Shown piece after piece: positions 16,441 through 26,500 of a stretch of DNA of 42,127 bases (position 1 is the first letter of the stretch; every line of letters starts with the position of its first letter). The translations under genes and the position numbers were made by a program. This stretch comes from CAYJHC01 sp964369805 (GTDB taxonomy: Bacteria; Bacillota; Clostridia; Peptostreptococcales; Anaerovoracaceae): positions 1-42,127 of the forward strand of contig CAYJFM010000018.1 of assembly GCA_964369805.1 (NCBI GenBank). Reading direction: 5' to 3'. The notes below the pieces were generated by a model that was given only the letters and a program-made list of their open reading frames with translations, had not been told where the DNA came from and did no database searches.

Positions 16441-16911
16441 ATGGAAAAACTTACTAAAAACAATTTAAGTGAAAAAGTGGTAGAAATCATTGAAAGGATG
16501 CTTCATGATATGGCTATTTTAGAATTGAAATTTCAACAAGGTGATGCAAAGAAAATGAACATGACTTACAATGACATATTATACTTAGATATTATTAAGG
16601 CCCACCCGGGAGAATATACTGCAACTAAACTTGCAGATATGATGCATGTTGCCCGTCCACATGTAACTCAAAAGATTAATGGCCTCGAAGAGAGGGGCTT
16701 TATATATAAAGAAAGAAGCAAAGAAGATAAGAGGGTATATTATTTACACCTTAATCTAGATGGAATTCCAAAGGAATATAAAGAAGGGTATCTAGACTTC
16801 AACAGATCAGTTGCAGAAGAACTTCTTGAAACATTTTCTATAGAAGAGATAGAAGTGTTTTGCAAGGTAGCAGAGAAATTTAATGACATTTGTATTAGAG
16901 AGACAAAATAG
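16441..16911 (+). CDS. MarR-family transcriptional regulator
   Basis: A 156-residue dimeric winged-helix regulator. The helix-turn-helix and wing are visible at about residues 57-105 (YTATKLADMMHVARPHVTQKINGLEERGFIYKERSKEDKR is the region, with the DKR wing typical of MarR). It is 14 bases upstream of a MATE transporter and follows a promoter overlapped by palindromes, so it most likely represses itself and the pump and is released by a toxic ligand. The ribosome site GGAAAGGA is acceptable. Ligand unknown. Confidence 0.9.
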   Translation: MEKLTKNNLSEKVVEIIERMLHDMAILELKFQQGDAKKMNMTYNDILYLDIIKAHPGEYTATKLADMMHVARPHVTQKINGLEERGFIYKERSKEDKRVYYLHLNLDGIPKEYKEGYLDFNRSVAEELLETFSIEEIEVFCKVAEKFNDICIRETK

Positions 16912-16925
16912 AAGGAGAGACTAAA

Positions 16926-18263
16926 ATGGAAAACAACGTATTATCAAAAGACTTTCATGGGAGAGCATTAATAAAATATACATTGCCTTCTATCGCCACA
17001 ATGATTTTTATGTCATTATATGTAATTGTTGATGGAATTTTTGTTGCTCAGCTAGTTGGGGAAACAGCACTTTCAGCTATAAATATAGTGTTTCCTGTAG
17101 TTAGTATGGTGCTTGCCGTAGGGTTAATGTATGGTACAGGAGCTACTGCAATAATTGGAAAATTTATGGGAGAAGGCAAGCTTCATGAAGCTAGAAAGTT
17201 TTTATGCACTATTTATATAGTAGGAGCGACACTTGGAATCTTAATTACCATAGGACTATTAATTTTTTCGGAAGAGATTGTAAGCCTCCTTGGAGCAGAA
17301 GGGAATCTAGTTTCATATGCAGAAGACTACTTAACTAGCATGGCTATTTTTATGGCGCCTATGATATTTCAGGTGTTTTGTCAGACCTTACTAATTGCAG
17401 CTGGTAGACCAGGACTAGCCTTCTTAGTTTGCTTTACAGGAGGCTGTTTCAATATGATATTCGATTATCTTTTGATATCTCCTAACTGGGCTGATCTTGG
17501 AATCGTTGGGGCTGGTATTGCAACAGGAATTGGAAATGCAATACCAGGGATATTTGGACTTTTATTCTTTGCGTTTTACAGAAAAGGTTCTTTATACTTT
17601 GAGAAACCGCTTTGGGATTTTAAACTTGTAGGAAGAAGCATGTACAATGGTATGAGTGAACTTGTATCAAATATTTCCATTGCAATTACAACCTTTTTAT
17701 TTAACATTATACTTCTGCAATTAGTGGGAGAAGGGGGAGTTGCAGCTATTTCTATAATTCTGTATATTCAAATGTTCCAAGCAGGAATTTACTTTGGATA
17801 CTCAATTGGAGTTGCTCCAATAATCGCATTTAAATTCGGAGAAAAAAATCACGACCAGCTTGAGAAGGTTATTAGGTTTAGCTTTAAGTTTATTATGGCG
17901 GCATCAGTATTAGTAATTGCTATTTCAGTGATTTTTGCTGATTATGCAGTTGCAATATTTATTTCGCCTGAAAGTACAACTTTTCCTATGGCAAAGCAAG
18001 GGTTAATTATTTTTTCAATCGCTTACTTATTTATGGGTATAAATATTTTCATGTCAGCTATGTTTACTGCCTTTTCAAATGGTCGAGTATCTGCTACAAT
18101 TTCAATAACAAGGTCATTAATAATTCTAGTTGCCTGCCTAATTATACTTCCACAGTTTATTGGAATTATAGGGGTGTGGCTTGCGGCTCCAGTTGCTGAG
18201 GGATTATCAATTATTCTATCCATATATTATTACAAAAAATACAAGAAAATATATAACTATTAA
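16926..18263 (+). CDS. MATE-family efflux transporter (MarR-linked)
   Basis: A 445-residue, twelve-helix transporter of the MATE/VmrA-like group, beginning NVLSKDFHGRALIKYTLPSIATMIFMSLYVIVDGIFVAQLVG, which is characteristic of Clostridial MATE proteins of the MepA type. It differs clearly from the two tandem MATE copies at 2358-5093, so it belongs to another subfamily. AAGGAG precedes the ATG. It forms an operon with the upstream marR gene and is likely a drug or metabolite exporter induced by that regulator's ligand. Confidence 0.9.
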   Translation: MENNVLSKDFHGRALIKYTLPSIATMIFMSLYVIVDGIFVAQLVGETALSAINIVFPVVSMVLAVGLMYGTGATAIIGKFMGEGKLHEARKFLCTIYIVGATLGILITIGLLIFSEEIVSLLGAEGNLVSYAEDYLTSMAIFMAPMIFQVFCQTLLIAAGRPGLAFLVCFTGGCFNMIFDYLLISPNWADLGIVGAGIATGIGNAIPGIFGLLFFAFYRKGSLYFEKPLWDFKLVGRSMYNGMSELVSNISIAITTFLFNIILLQLVGEGGVAAISIILYIQMFQAGIYFGYSIGVAPIIAFKFGEKNHDQLEKVIRFSFKFIMAASVLVIAISVIFADYAVAIFISPESTTFPMAKQGLIIFSIAYLFMGINIFMSAMFTAFSNGRVSATISITRSLIILVACLIILPQFIGIIGVWLAAPVAEGLSIILSIYYYKKYKKIYNY

Positions 18264-18277
18264 ACAAAGGAACTTTA

Positions 18278-19308
18278 ATGAAGAATCATGTTATTATCCC
18301 CATATTTATTCCGCATATGGGATGTGAAAACGACTGTGTGTTTTGCAATCAAAAGACAATTACAGCTAGAAGTGAGGCAATCAGCCCTTCTAGACTTTTT
18401 GCATATATAGAAAACTATTTAGAGTATTTTAGAGACAAAGAATACATAAAAGAAATAGGTTTTTTTGGTGGAAGTTTCACAGGGATACCAGAAAAAGACC
18501 AAAGGGGATATTTAGAGGTTGCTGCCTCATTTAAAAAAGCAGGAAAAATTGATGAAATAAGGCTTTCAACAAGGCCAGACTATATAAATAGAGNNNNNNN
18601 NNNTTAAACTCTTTGAAAAAAGAGGGAGTAGATACAATTGAGCTTGGAATACAGTCTTTTGATGAGGAAGTACTCCTTGCATCTAAAAGAGGACATACTA
18701 GAGCGGAAAGTATAAAAGCCATTGAATTAATAAAAGAGTTTGGGTTTAAACTTGGTATTCAATTAATGATAGGCCTTCCAAAAGATACAAAAGAAAAATC
18801 TATAAATTCGGCAAAAGAAGCAGCAACATTCAATCCTGAATACTCGAGGATTTATCCTACATTAGTACTTAAAGAAACAGAACTTGCAAAGATGTATATG
18901 AATGGGGAGTTTAGTACTCCAACAGAAGAGGAAATTCTAAAAACAGCAGTAGAAATGTATAAAATACTAGAGTCATGTGGATCATATATTTTGAGAGTTG
19001 GACTAAAAAGCACAGATAATATTAAGGGCGAAGCTGACCTGACAGGGGGATACCACCCAGCCTTCAGACAGCTAGTTGAAGGAGAGATAGCAAAGGAGGT
19101 TATAGAAAAAGCTATAACTGAAAACACGAACAATGATGAGGGAAACCTACAGCTATTGTGCGAATCTTCATCAAAATCATTTAATAATATGATAGGACAT
19201 AAAGGAATTAATAAAAAATATTTTACCAACACCTACCCACATGTTAAAATATCATATATGGAGAATTCAAAATTAAGAGACGGAGAGTATTCCATAAGGG
19301 TAAAATAA
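18278..19308 (+). CDS. Elp3-like radical SAM protein, interrupted by an assembly gap
   Basis: One gene split by ten N's. The 5' part has the radical SAM cysteines C16, C20, C23 (GCENDCVFCN) and GFFGGSF, and ends STRPDYINR. The 3' part starts LNSLKKEGVDTIELGIQSF, exactly the continuation expected in Elp3/HemN-like family proteins, then LMIGLP and a C-terminal domain with GGYHPAFRQLVEG. The two parts are in different frames only because the N-run has an arbitrary length: the real number of missing bases must be 2, 5, 8 and so on. The ending resembles radical SAM proteins annotated as Elp3/MiaB-like in Clostridia, often near rnc or rimO. No histone-acetyltransferase domain is present, so it is not a true Elp3. 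Exact function is unknown. Confidence 0.85.
18594..18603. other. Assembly gap (ten N's)
   Basis: Ten ambiguous bases inside the radical SAM gene. The frame on either side shows that the true gap size is not ten. Confidence 0.98.
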
Positions 19309-19334
19309 TAAGAGGATTATGAAAGGACAGATAT

Positions 19335-19598
19335 ATGAATGCAGTAATCACAGTAATAGGAAAAGATGAAATAGGAATTCTTTCTAAAGTTAGCGCCCAA
19401 TGTGCAAAGGCGGAATGTAATATCAGAGACGTAACCCAGTCAATCTTAGAGGGATACTATACGCTAATTATGCTTGTTGATGGAGAAAAAATGAATTGCA
19501 CTTTGCTTGAATTAAAAGAAGCAATAAAAGGGGAGCTTCCAGCTATGGAAACACACATAATGCATGAAGATATTTTCCATGCAATGCATAGCATATAG
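19335..19598 (+). CDS. ACT-domain protein (UPF0237 family)
   Basis: An 87-residue single ACT-domain protein beginning NAVITVIGKDEIGILSKVSAQCAKAECNIRDVTQSI, as in the UPF0237 family (GcvR-like ACT fold). ACT domains bind small ligands, usually amino acids, and regulate a partner. It is 14 bases upstream of the UPF0210/DUF711 gene, and the two are paired in many bacteria and archaea, which suggests a ligand-controlled pair. The ligand is unknown. Confidence 0.9.
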   Translation: MNAVITVIGKDEIGILSKVSAQCAKAECNIRDVTQSILEGYYTLIMLVDGEKMNCTLLELKEAIKGELPAMETHIMHEDIFHAMHSI

Positions 19599-19612
19599 GG
19601 AGGGGCTTCTAA

Positions 19613-20971
19613 ATGATAAATAGAAATGATGTGCTAGAAACTGTTAATATGATACATGAGGAAGACCTTGATATTAGAACTATAACTATGGGGATTTCTT
19701 TAATTGATTGCTGTGATTCAGACATAGATGCTTCATGTGAGAAGGTCTATAATAAAATAACAACTTATGCAAGAGACTTAGTAAAAACTGGTGAAGAGAT
19801 AGAAGCGAAATATGGAATTCCAATTGTAAACAAGCGAATTTCTGTAACTCCAATTTCAATGCTAGTTGGAGTTTCAGGTGGAGACCCAGTTAAATATGCA
19901 AAAGCACTAGATAAGGCAGCTGAAGAGGTAGGAGTAAACTTTATTGGAGGATTTTCAGCATTAGTCCATAAAGGGTTTGCAAAGGGAGACCTAGAACTAA
20001 TAAATTCTATCCCAAGAGCTTTAGCTGAAACAAATTTTGTGTGCTCATCTGTAAATATTGGAAGCACAAAAGCAGGAATAAATATGGATGCAGTAAAAAT
20101 CATGGGAGAAAAAGTACGTGAAGCTGCAGAATTAACAAAGGATAATCAATGTATAGGGGCAGCCAAGCTAGTAGTATTTTGTAATGCTGTTGAAGATAAC
20201 CCTTTTATGGCCGGAGCGTTCCATGGAGTGGGAGAAGGAGACTGCGTTATTCATGTTGGGGTTTCAGGGCCAGGAGTTGTGAGAGCAACACTAGCTAGAA
20301 TGGATGATACTGCAGACCTAACTAAAGTTTCAGAAGAGATAAAGAAGACTGCATTTAAAATAACTAGAGTTGGACAGCTTGTTGGAAGTGAAGCCTCAAA
20401 AATGCTTGGAGTACCATTTGGAATTATAGACCTATCCCTTGCGCCTACACCAGCTGTTGGAGATTCGGTAGCATATATTCTAGAAGAGATTGGGTTAGAG
20501 CAGGTTGGAGCCTGCGGAACCACTGCTGCACTTGCAATGCTAAATGATGCGGTGAAAAAAGGCGGAGTTATGGCAGCTAGTAATGTAGGAGGTCTTTCAG
20601 GTGCCTTTATACCAGTTACAGAAGATGCGGGAATGATTGCAGGAGCAAGAAGTGGAAGCCTTACTGTTGAAAAGCTTGAAGCCATGACAGCGGTTTGCTC
20701 AGTAGGTCTTGATATGATTGTAGTCCCAGGAGATACAACAGCGGAAACTATCTCTGCACTTATTGCAGATGAAGCAGCAATTGGTATGGTAAACTCTAAA
20801 ACAACAGCTGTAAGAGCAATACCAGCAATAGGGCTAAAAGATGGAGAAGAACTAGATTTTGGAGGCCTACTTGGATCTGGACCAATAATGAAGCTTAACC
20901 CTAATTCGCCACTAAAAATGATAAATAGAGGGGGCAGGATTCCTGCACCTATGCAAAGCCTTAAAAACTAA
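19613..20971 (+). CDS. UPF0210/DUF711 family protein (PFL-like fold)
   Basis: The 452-residue protein begins with NRNDVLETVNMIHEEDLDIRTITMGISL and has the glycine-rich segments GVSGPGVVRA and GACGTTAALAMLNDAVKKGG that mark the family. The fold resembles the pyruvate formate-lyase barrel, but there is no glycyl radical loop near the C-terminus (it ends NRGGRIPAPMQSLKN, the family's usual tail), so it is not a glycyl radical enzyme. Biochemical role is not established. GGAGGGG precedes the ATG. It shares a transcript with the ACT protein and ends at a strong terminator. Confidence 0.92.
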   Translation: MINRNDVLETVNMIHEEDLDIRTITMGISLIDCCDSDIDASCEKVYNKITTYARDLVKTGEEIEAKYGIPIVNKRISVTPISMLVGVSGGDPVKYAKALDKAAEEVGVNFIGGFSALVHKGFAKGDLELINSIPRALAETNFVCSSVNIGSTKAGINMDAVKIMGEKVREAAELTKDNQCIGAAKLVVFCNAVEDNPFMAGAFHGVGEGDCVIHVGVSGPGVVRATLARMDDTADLTKVSEEIKKTAFKITRVGQLVGSEASKMLGVPFGIIDLSLAPTPAVGDSVAYILEEIGLEQVGACGTTAALAMLNDAVKKGGVMAASNVGGLSGAFIPVTEDAGMIAGARSGSLTVEKLEAMTAVCSVGLDMIVVPGDTTAETISALIADEAAIGMVNSKTTAVRAIPAIGLKDGEELDFGGLLGSGPIMKLNPNSPLKMINRGGRIPAPMQSLKN

Positions 20972-21006
20972 TAGGGCAAGGGCTTATTTAAGAAATAAAA
21001 GAAAAT

Positions 21007-21058
21007 ATACCGATATCAATGATTCTAATTAGAGAAACAGATATCGGTATTTTATTAC
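21007..21058. terminator. Bidirectional terminator between DUF711 and the cyclodeaminase gene
   Basis: ATACCGATATC (21007-21017) pairs perfectly with GATATCGGTAT (21040-21050), followed by TTTTATTA. The reverse strand also has A/T-rich sequence after the stem, so it may serve the minus-strand gene at 21066 too. Confidence 0.85.
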
Positions 21059-21065
21059 GTAAAGA

Positions 21066-22148
21066 TTAAAGGGATGTGTTAGTTGAACTCCAAAGAGGAA
21101 GTTTAATGCCAATACCCATGGTTAAAGCACTTTCGAAAATTAACTTTGCACAGGCGATATCTTCGCAGGCCATGCCAATATTATTGATTACGACAAGCTC
21201 TTTAGAGTCTTCTCTGCCTGTAACAGTTTTTCCTGCTAAGCTACCAGTTTCACCAGTTATGGATGGAAGTCCACTTGGATAATAGCCATACTCTTCAAGT
21301 AGTCTGTGTTGGCTGATGCTATCACAGTAGTATTTAGACGCCCGCTTCATGGTTTTATCTTCAAAAGCTGTATGGCAGTCTAACATTACAAGGGTTGATC
21401 CTTCCATTATCCACTGATCCTTAATGGGAGGATTGAGGTCTCTTGTAAGAGGCATAGCTGAAACTATCACCTCTGATTTTCTAGCAACCTCTTCATAGCT
21501 ACTAGCTATAATTATCTTTGCATTTACATAAGGTTGGCAGAGGGCTACTAGTGTGGTCATAGCCTCCTTTGAAATATCATAAATGTATATTTCTTCAAGC
21601 TCTTTTAATACAAGCTCTATCATTTTTACATTTGCCTTCCCTTGGAGCCCACAACCTAACATTCCGAAGGTTTTAGCTTTTAGGTTGGCACCATGCTTTA
21701 TTCCGACTAAAGCTGTTGCAGGTGTCCTCATTTCAGTTATCCAAGAAGCGTCCATAAATGAAAGAGCAACACCAGTTAGAGTATCATTGTATATGAGCTG
21801 GCTATTTGTTGGAATAAACCCAGCCATATCTCTATTAGATGGATACTGTGATACCCATTTCATTCCACAGGCATGCTGACTAGGAAGAAAAGCAGGCATT
21901 GCATGAAGTAAGGCATCTGGAAGGGGATGAATACCAATTTTTGCTGGCATCTCTAAGTTTTCTTTAGAATATTCTATCATTATAGCTTCTGTAGCATCTA
22001 AAAACTCCTGAGGGCTAACGCCTGTGGCCTCACAGTCTTGACGGCTCAAATATAGTAATTCTTGTCCGATCCTCATGTACTTTTCATAGCCTTCACGAAG
22101 CTGTATATTATCAATCATCTGTTCTTTGCTCATTTCAATTAGCGACAT
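21066..22148 (-). CDS. Ornithine cyclodeaminase/mu-crystallin family protein
   Basis: About 360 residues from the chosen start (MSLIEMSKEQMIDNIQLREG). The family's NAD-binding core is clear: FGMLGCGLQGKANVKMI (GxGxxG type), preceded by MDASWITEMRTPATALVG, the substrate/nicotinamide loop in which the family usually has DxxxLTxxRTAA. Known members convert ornithine to proline and ammonia, reduce imines, or act as alanine dehydrogenase. With arginase in the same window, ornithine cyclodeaminase is attractive, but the Thr-rich loop differs (ITEMRTPAT), so another substrate is possible. The ATG at 22146-22148 has AGGAGGG upstream; the open frame extends 47 codons more but lacks a ribosome site there. 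Confidence 0.8.
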   Translation of the reverse strand: MSLIEMSKEQMIDNIQLREGYEKYMRIGQELLYLSRQDCEATGVSPQEFLDATEAIMIEYSKENLEMPAKIGIHPLPDALLHAMPAFLPSQHACGMKWVSQYPSNRDMAGFIPTNSQLIYNDTLTGVALSFMDASWITEMRTPATALVGIKHGANLKAKTFGMLGCGLQGKANVKMIELVLKELEEIYIYDISKEAMTTLVALCQPYVNAKIIIASSYEEVARKSEVIVSAMPLTRDLNPPIKDQWIMEGSTLVMLDCHTAFEDKTMKRASKYYCDSISQHRLLEEYGYYPSGLPSITGETGSLAGKTVTGREDSKELVVINNIGMACEDIACAKLIFESALTMGIGIKLPLWSSTNTSL

Positions 22149-22311
22149 AATCCCTCCTAATTTTTTGAAAATAAATGTGAAGTTTTGTGGTATATATATA
22201 CATAGTATACCATTAATTGAATATATTTTTAGCCCATAATTACCTATTAATTGGTAAAAGAAAAGGCCATCCGTGTTATAATTAGGCATATGAATTTGAA
22301 GGAGGGGTACT

Positions 22312-22989
22312 TTGATTATAAAGAGTAGTTGGAAGAATATACTTAGGGAAGAATTTCAGAAGAATTATTATACTAGACTTAAAAAGTATTTGGAAGTTGA
22401 GTATGAAAGTGAAACTATATTTCCTCCAAAGGAAAAGGTATTTGCAGCATTCTCAGAAATTGAGTTTGAAGATGTAAAAATAGTGATTCTAGGTCAAGAC
22501 CCATACCATGGTAGAGGTCAGGCGGAAGGACTAAGTTTTTCTGTTGAGAAGGGTATAAAAAAGCCTCCTTCACTACAAAACATACTTAAGGAATGGAAGG
22601 CTGATTTAGAAGAATTCCATGAAAAAGAATATACAATTCCAGAGAGTGGAAGCCTAAACCAGTGGGCGAGAAATGGTGTGCTACTTCTAAACACTGTATT
22701 AACTGTTAGAGAAGGGCAGCCAGGATCTCATAGAGGAAAAGGATGGGAGCAGTTTACCAACAAGGTAATTGAGCTACTGGGAGAGAGGGAAGAACCTATT
22801 GTATTTATATTATGGGGAAAGCCTGCAGAAGAAAAAGCTAAGTTAATAAAAGGCAATCACCATCTAATTATAAAAGGCCCACATCCAAGTCCATTATCAG
22901 CATATAGAGGATTTTTTGGAGGTAGGTACTTCTCGAAGGCGGAAAAATTTTTAAATGAGTATGGCTATAGAATAGATTGGAGTTTATAA
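22312..22989 (+). CDS. ung: Uracil-DNA glycosylase
   Basis: Family 1 uracil-DNA glycosylase that removes uracil from DNA to start base excision repair. The 225-residue protein has the water-activating motif GQDPYHGRGQAEGLSFSV (near residue 62) and the minor-groove loop GPHPSPLSA (near 190), both intact. The start is TTG, preceded at four bases by GGAGGGG; no better ATG exists. Its stop overlaps the next start (TAATG), which begins an operon of ung, two small genes, dnaE and a phosphofructokinase gene. Confidence 0.95.
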   Translation: MIIKSSWKNILREEFQKNYYTRLKKYLEVEYESETIFPPKEKVFAAFSEIEFEDVKIVILGQDPYHGRGQAEGLSFSVEKGIKKPPSLQNILKEWKADLEEFHEKEYTIPESGSLNQWARNGVLLLNTVLTVREGQPGSHRGKGWEQFTNKVIELLGEREEPIVFILWGKPAEEKAKLIKGNHHLIIKGPHPSPLSAYRGFFGGRYFSKAEKFLNEYGYRIDWSL

Positions 22990-23180
22990 TGAACGGACAA
23001 ATAATAGGAACCTTAATTAATTATTGGATTTTTATTCTAGGTTATGTTTTTGTAACTAGATTTATACTAAAGATAGAAGAAACTAGTGTTTACATAATAA
23101 CCATTACGGTAATTACAATTGCCTATTGGACCCTAGTTTATATAAAATCACGAACTAAAGGAAAAAAGGGGGAAAAATAA
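22989..23180 (+). CDS. Small two-helix membrane protein
   Basis: A 63-residue protein translationally coupled to ung by a TAATG overlap. Two hydrophobic helices (about residues 6-26 and 33-53) are followed by a basic tail (KSRTKGKKGEK). I do not recognise a family. The frame also has an ATG at 22977 inside ung, which lacks a ribosome site. Its place between ung and a zinc-ribbon-like protein is the only context. Confidence 0.65.
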   Translation: MNGQIIGTLINYWIFILGYVFVTRFILKIEETSVYIITITVITIAYWTLVYIKSRTKGKKGEK

Positions 23181-23181
23181 T

Positions 23182-23496
23182 ATGGACTTTCCAACAACAG
23201 AGAATTATAAGTTTTTTAGCCATAAAGAGTGTGAATGGTTTCCTTGTCACAATGTAAAAAATCCTGATGATTTTAACTGCCTATTTTGTTACTGCCCGTT
23301 GTATTGCCTAGACGATAAATGTGGTGGAAATCCAACCTACACTGATAGAGGAATAAAAGACTGTAGTAAATGCACGCTTCCACATAGGAGGGATGCATAT
23401 GAAATAATTAATCCAAAATTTGTAGCGATATGTGAGGCAATGGGCCAGGATACAAGCTGGGCAAATCCACCAGCAGAAGATGAGGAAGAAAAGTAG
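23182..23496 (+). CDS. Cysteine-rich small domain protein
   Basis: A 104-residue protein with nine cysteines between residues 17 and 64 (C17, C22, C33, C36, C38, C42, C47, C61, C64) in the pattern of the cysteine-rich small domain family (Pfam PF04071), which is often found near or fused to cobalamin-related genes. The spacing suggests bound zinc or an iron-sulfur cluster. It ends in an acidic tail (PAEDEEEK). It starts one base after the previous stop. Function unknown. Confidence 0.8.
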   Translation: MDFPTTENYKFFSHKECEWFPCHNVKNPDDFNCLFCYCPLYCLDDKCGGNPTYTDRGIKDCSKCTLPHRRDAYEIINPKFVAICEAMGQDTSWANPPAEDEEEK

Positions 23497-23556
23497 GAAG
23501 AATATTAATAATATTAAAGTATTATATCAATACGGATATTAGATAGAGGGGGCTAA

Positions 23557-26500
23557 ATGGGGTTTACACATTTACATTTACATACGGAATACAGCCTGCT
23601 AGATGGAGCGGCTAGAATAAAAAGGGTAGTCGCAAAGGCAAAAGAAGAAGGGATGACATCCATAGCTATAACAGATCACGGAGTGATGTTTGGTGTAATT
23701 GATTTCTATAAAGAGTGTAAGAAGCAAGGAATCAAACCAATCATTGGATGTGAAGTTTACACTGCAAATACTACTAGATTTTCTAAAGATCCAGACAAAG
23801 ATAAATATCAAGGTCATCTTGTATTACTAGCAAAAAACATGGAAGGTTATAAGAATTTAATCAAAATAGTTTCAGCAGGTTTTACTGAGGGTTTTTACTA
23901 CAAGCCAAGAATTGATAGGGAGCTTCTAAGAGAGCATAGCAAAGGAATTATTGGACTGTCAGCTTGCCTAGCTGGTGAAGTACCACAAAGGCTTCTTGTT
24001 AAAGATTATGAGGGTGCAAAGAAAATTGCTATGGAGTATATGGATATATTTGAAGAGGGCGACTTCTACATCGAAATCCAAGATCATGGAATTGAAGAGC
24101 AAATAGAAATATTACCTGACTTAAAAAAATTGGGCGAGGAATTAAACCTTAAACTTGTAGCAACAAATGATGTACATTACGTTAATGCGGAAGATGCAAA
24201 AGCACATGACGCATTACTTTGCATACAAACAGGCAAAACTGTAGCAGATGAAGATAGGATGAGATTTGCAAATGATCAGTTCTACTTTAAAACAGAAAAG
24301 GAAATGAGAAATTTGTTTGCAGCCTTTCCTGGCGCCTGTGACAGTACAATGGAAATTGCAGATAAATGCGATATAGAGTTTGACTTTACAGAGAAGCATC
24401 TGCCAGACTTCGAAAGCCCAGAAGGATATACAAACACAGAATATCTTAGAAAGCTTTGCAAAGATGGCTTGGAAGAAAGATATTTTAGAAACAACTCAGT
24501 TTCAGATATAGATAGAAAAGAACTAGAAGAGCGTTTAGAGTATGAACTTGCAACAATTGAATCCATGGGATTTGTAGAGTACTTTCTAATCACATGGGAC
24601 TTTATTAACTATGCAAAAGTAAATGGTATTGTAGTAGGGCCAGGTAGAGGATCTGCGGCAGGTAGTATAGTTGCTTATGTTTTGAAAATAACAGGTATTG
24701 ACCCTATAAAATATGGACTTATTTTTGAAAGGTTTTTAAATCCTGAGAGAGTAAGCATGCCCGATATTGATATTGATTTTTGCTATGAAAGAAGACAAGA
24801 AGTAATCGATTATGTAATAGAAAAATATGGGACAGAGAAGGTTGCTCAGATAATAACCTTTGGAACCCTTAAAGCTAAGGCAGCAATTAGAGATGTTGGC
24901 AGGGTGCTTAATATTTCATATCAAGAAACGGATCAAATTGCAAAGGCAGTGCCTGTGACTCTAGATATGACATTAGAAAAAGCCTTATATATGAATCCAG
25001 ACCTTAAAAATATGTATGAGGTTAGCGAGAATGCAAAAGAAATTATAGACATGGCACAAGACTTAGAGGGAATGCCAAGACATGCTTCTACTCACGCTGC
25101 TGGGGTGGTAATTTCTAAGGAAAACATGGACGAGTATGTGCCCTTGTATTACTCATCAGATAAGGGCGTGGCTACTCAGTTTCCAATGACAACAGTAGAA
25201 GAGTTAGGCCTTTTAAAAATGGATTTTCTAGGACTTCGAAACCTAACAGTAATAAAAGATGCCATAGACCTAATTAGTGCAAATCATAAGGTAGATATTG
25301 ACCTAGAAACAATGACCTTTGACGATCCAAAGGTATTTGAAACTATTGCAAGTGGAAATACAGCAGGAGTATTTCAACTTGAAAGCGGTGGCATGACATC
25401 TTTTATGATGAACTTAAAACCTGACTGTTTTGAAGACATCGTAGCTGGAATTTCTCTATATAGACCAGGTCCAATGGATTCCATTCCAAAGTATATTGAA
25501 AATAAAAAGAATACAGCAAACATTACATATACACACAAGGCCTTAGAGCCAATAATGTCAGTCTCATACGGCTGCCTTGTGTACCAAGAGCAGGTAATGC
25601 AAATCGTAAGGGACTTGGCGGGCTACTCTTATGGTAGATCTGACCTTGTAAGGCGTGCCATGGGTAAGAAAAAAATGGATGTAATGATGCAGGAAAAAGA
25701 AAACTTTATTTATGGAGTTCCTGAAGAGAATATAGATGGTTGTATTAAAAGGGGAATCCCAAAAGAAGCAGCAGAGGAAATATTCAACAGTATGGTTTCC
25801 TTTGCAGAGTATGCTTTTAATAAATCTCACGCAGCTGCCTATGCAGTAATTGGATACCAAACCGCATACCTAAAAACCTATTACCCAGTAGAGTTTATGG
25901 CAGCACTAATGACAAGTGTAATGGGGGATGCTGTTTCAATTGGGAAGTATATTAGAAACGCTAAGGAGATGGGAATTGAAGTACTGCCACCAGATATTAA
26001 TGAAAGCAGCTTAGGCTTTACAGCTATTAATGGAAAAATAAGGTTTGGCCTAAGAGCAGTAAAAAATGTTGGAATAAATGCAATTAATGCAATAATTGAA
26101 AGTAGAAAAGAAAACGGTCCCTCGGATTCCCTGTCAAAGTTTATTAGTCAGGTGGATATAAATAAGGTAAATAAAAAATCTGTAGAATCACTAATTAAAG
26201 CAGGCGCACTTGACTCTATTAACCCAAATCGAGCTCAGAGCTTAGCAGTTTTCGAAAGCCTGTTAGAGTCAGCCCAAACAAGTGCAAAGAAGAACACGCC
26301 AGGGCAGATTTCAATGTTCCAAACACACCAAGAACAGATGGATGAAGTCTCCCTAGAGGTTACAATGCCTAAGATAGCACCTTTTACTGATCAGATTATG
26401 GCGGAAATGGAAAAGGAAATGCTAGGAGTTTATATTACGTCACACCCTCTAGATAGAGTGGCAGAAAGGTTAAAAAGCATGGCAAGTGTTACATCGGAGG

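Noticed and set aside
19613..20971. DUF711 protein as a second glycyl radical enzyme
   Set aside because: It shares a PFL-like fold, but has no RVxGY-type glycyl loop at the C-terminus.
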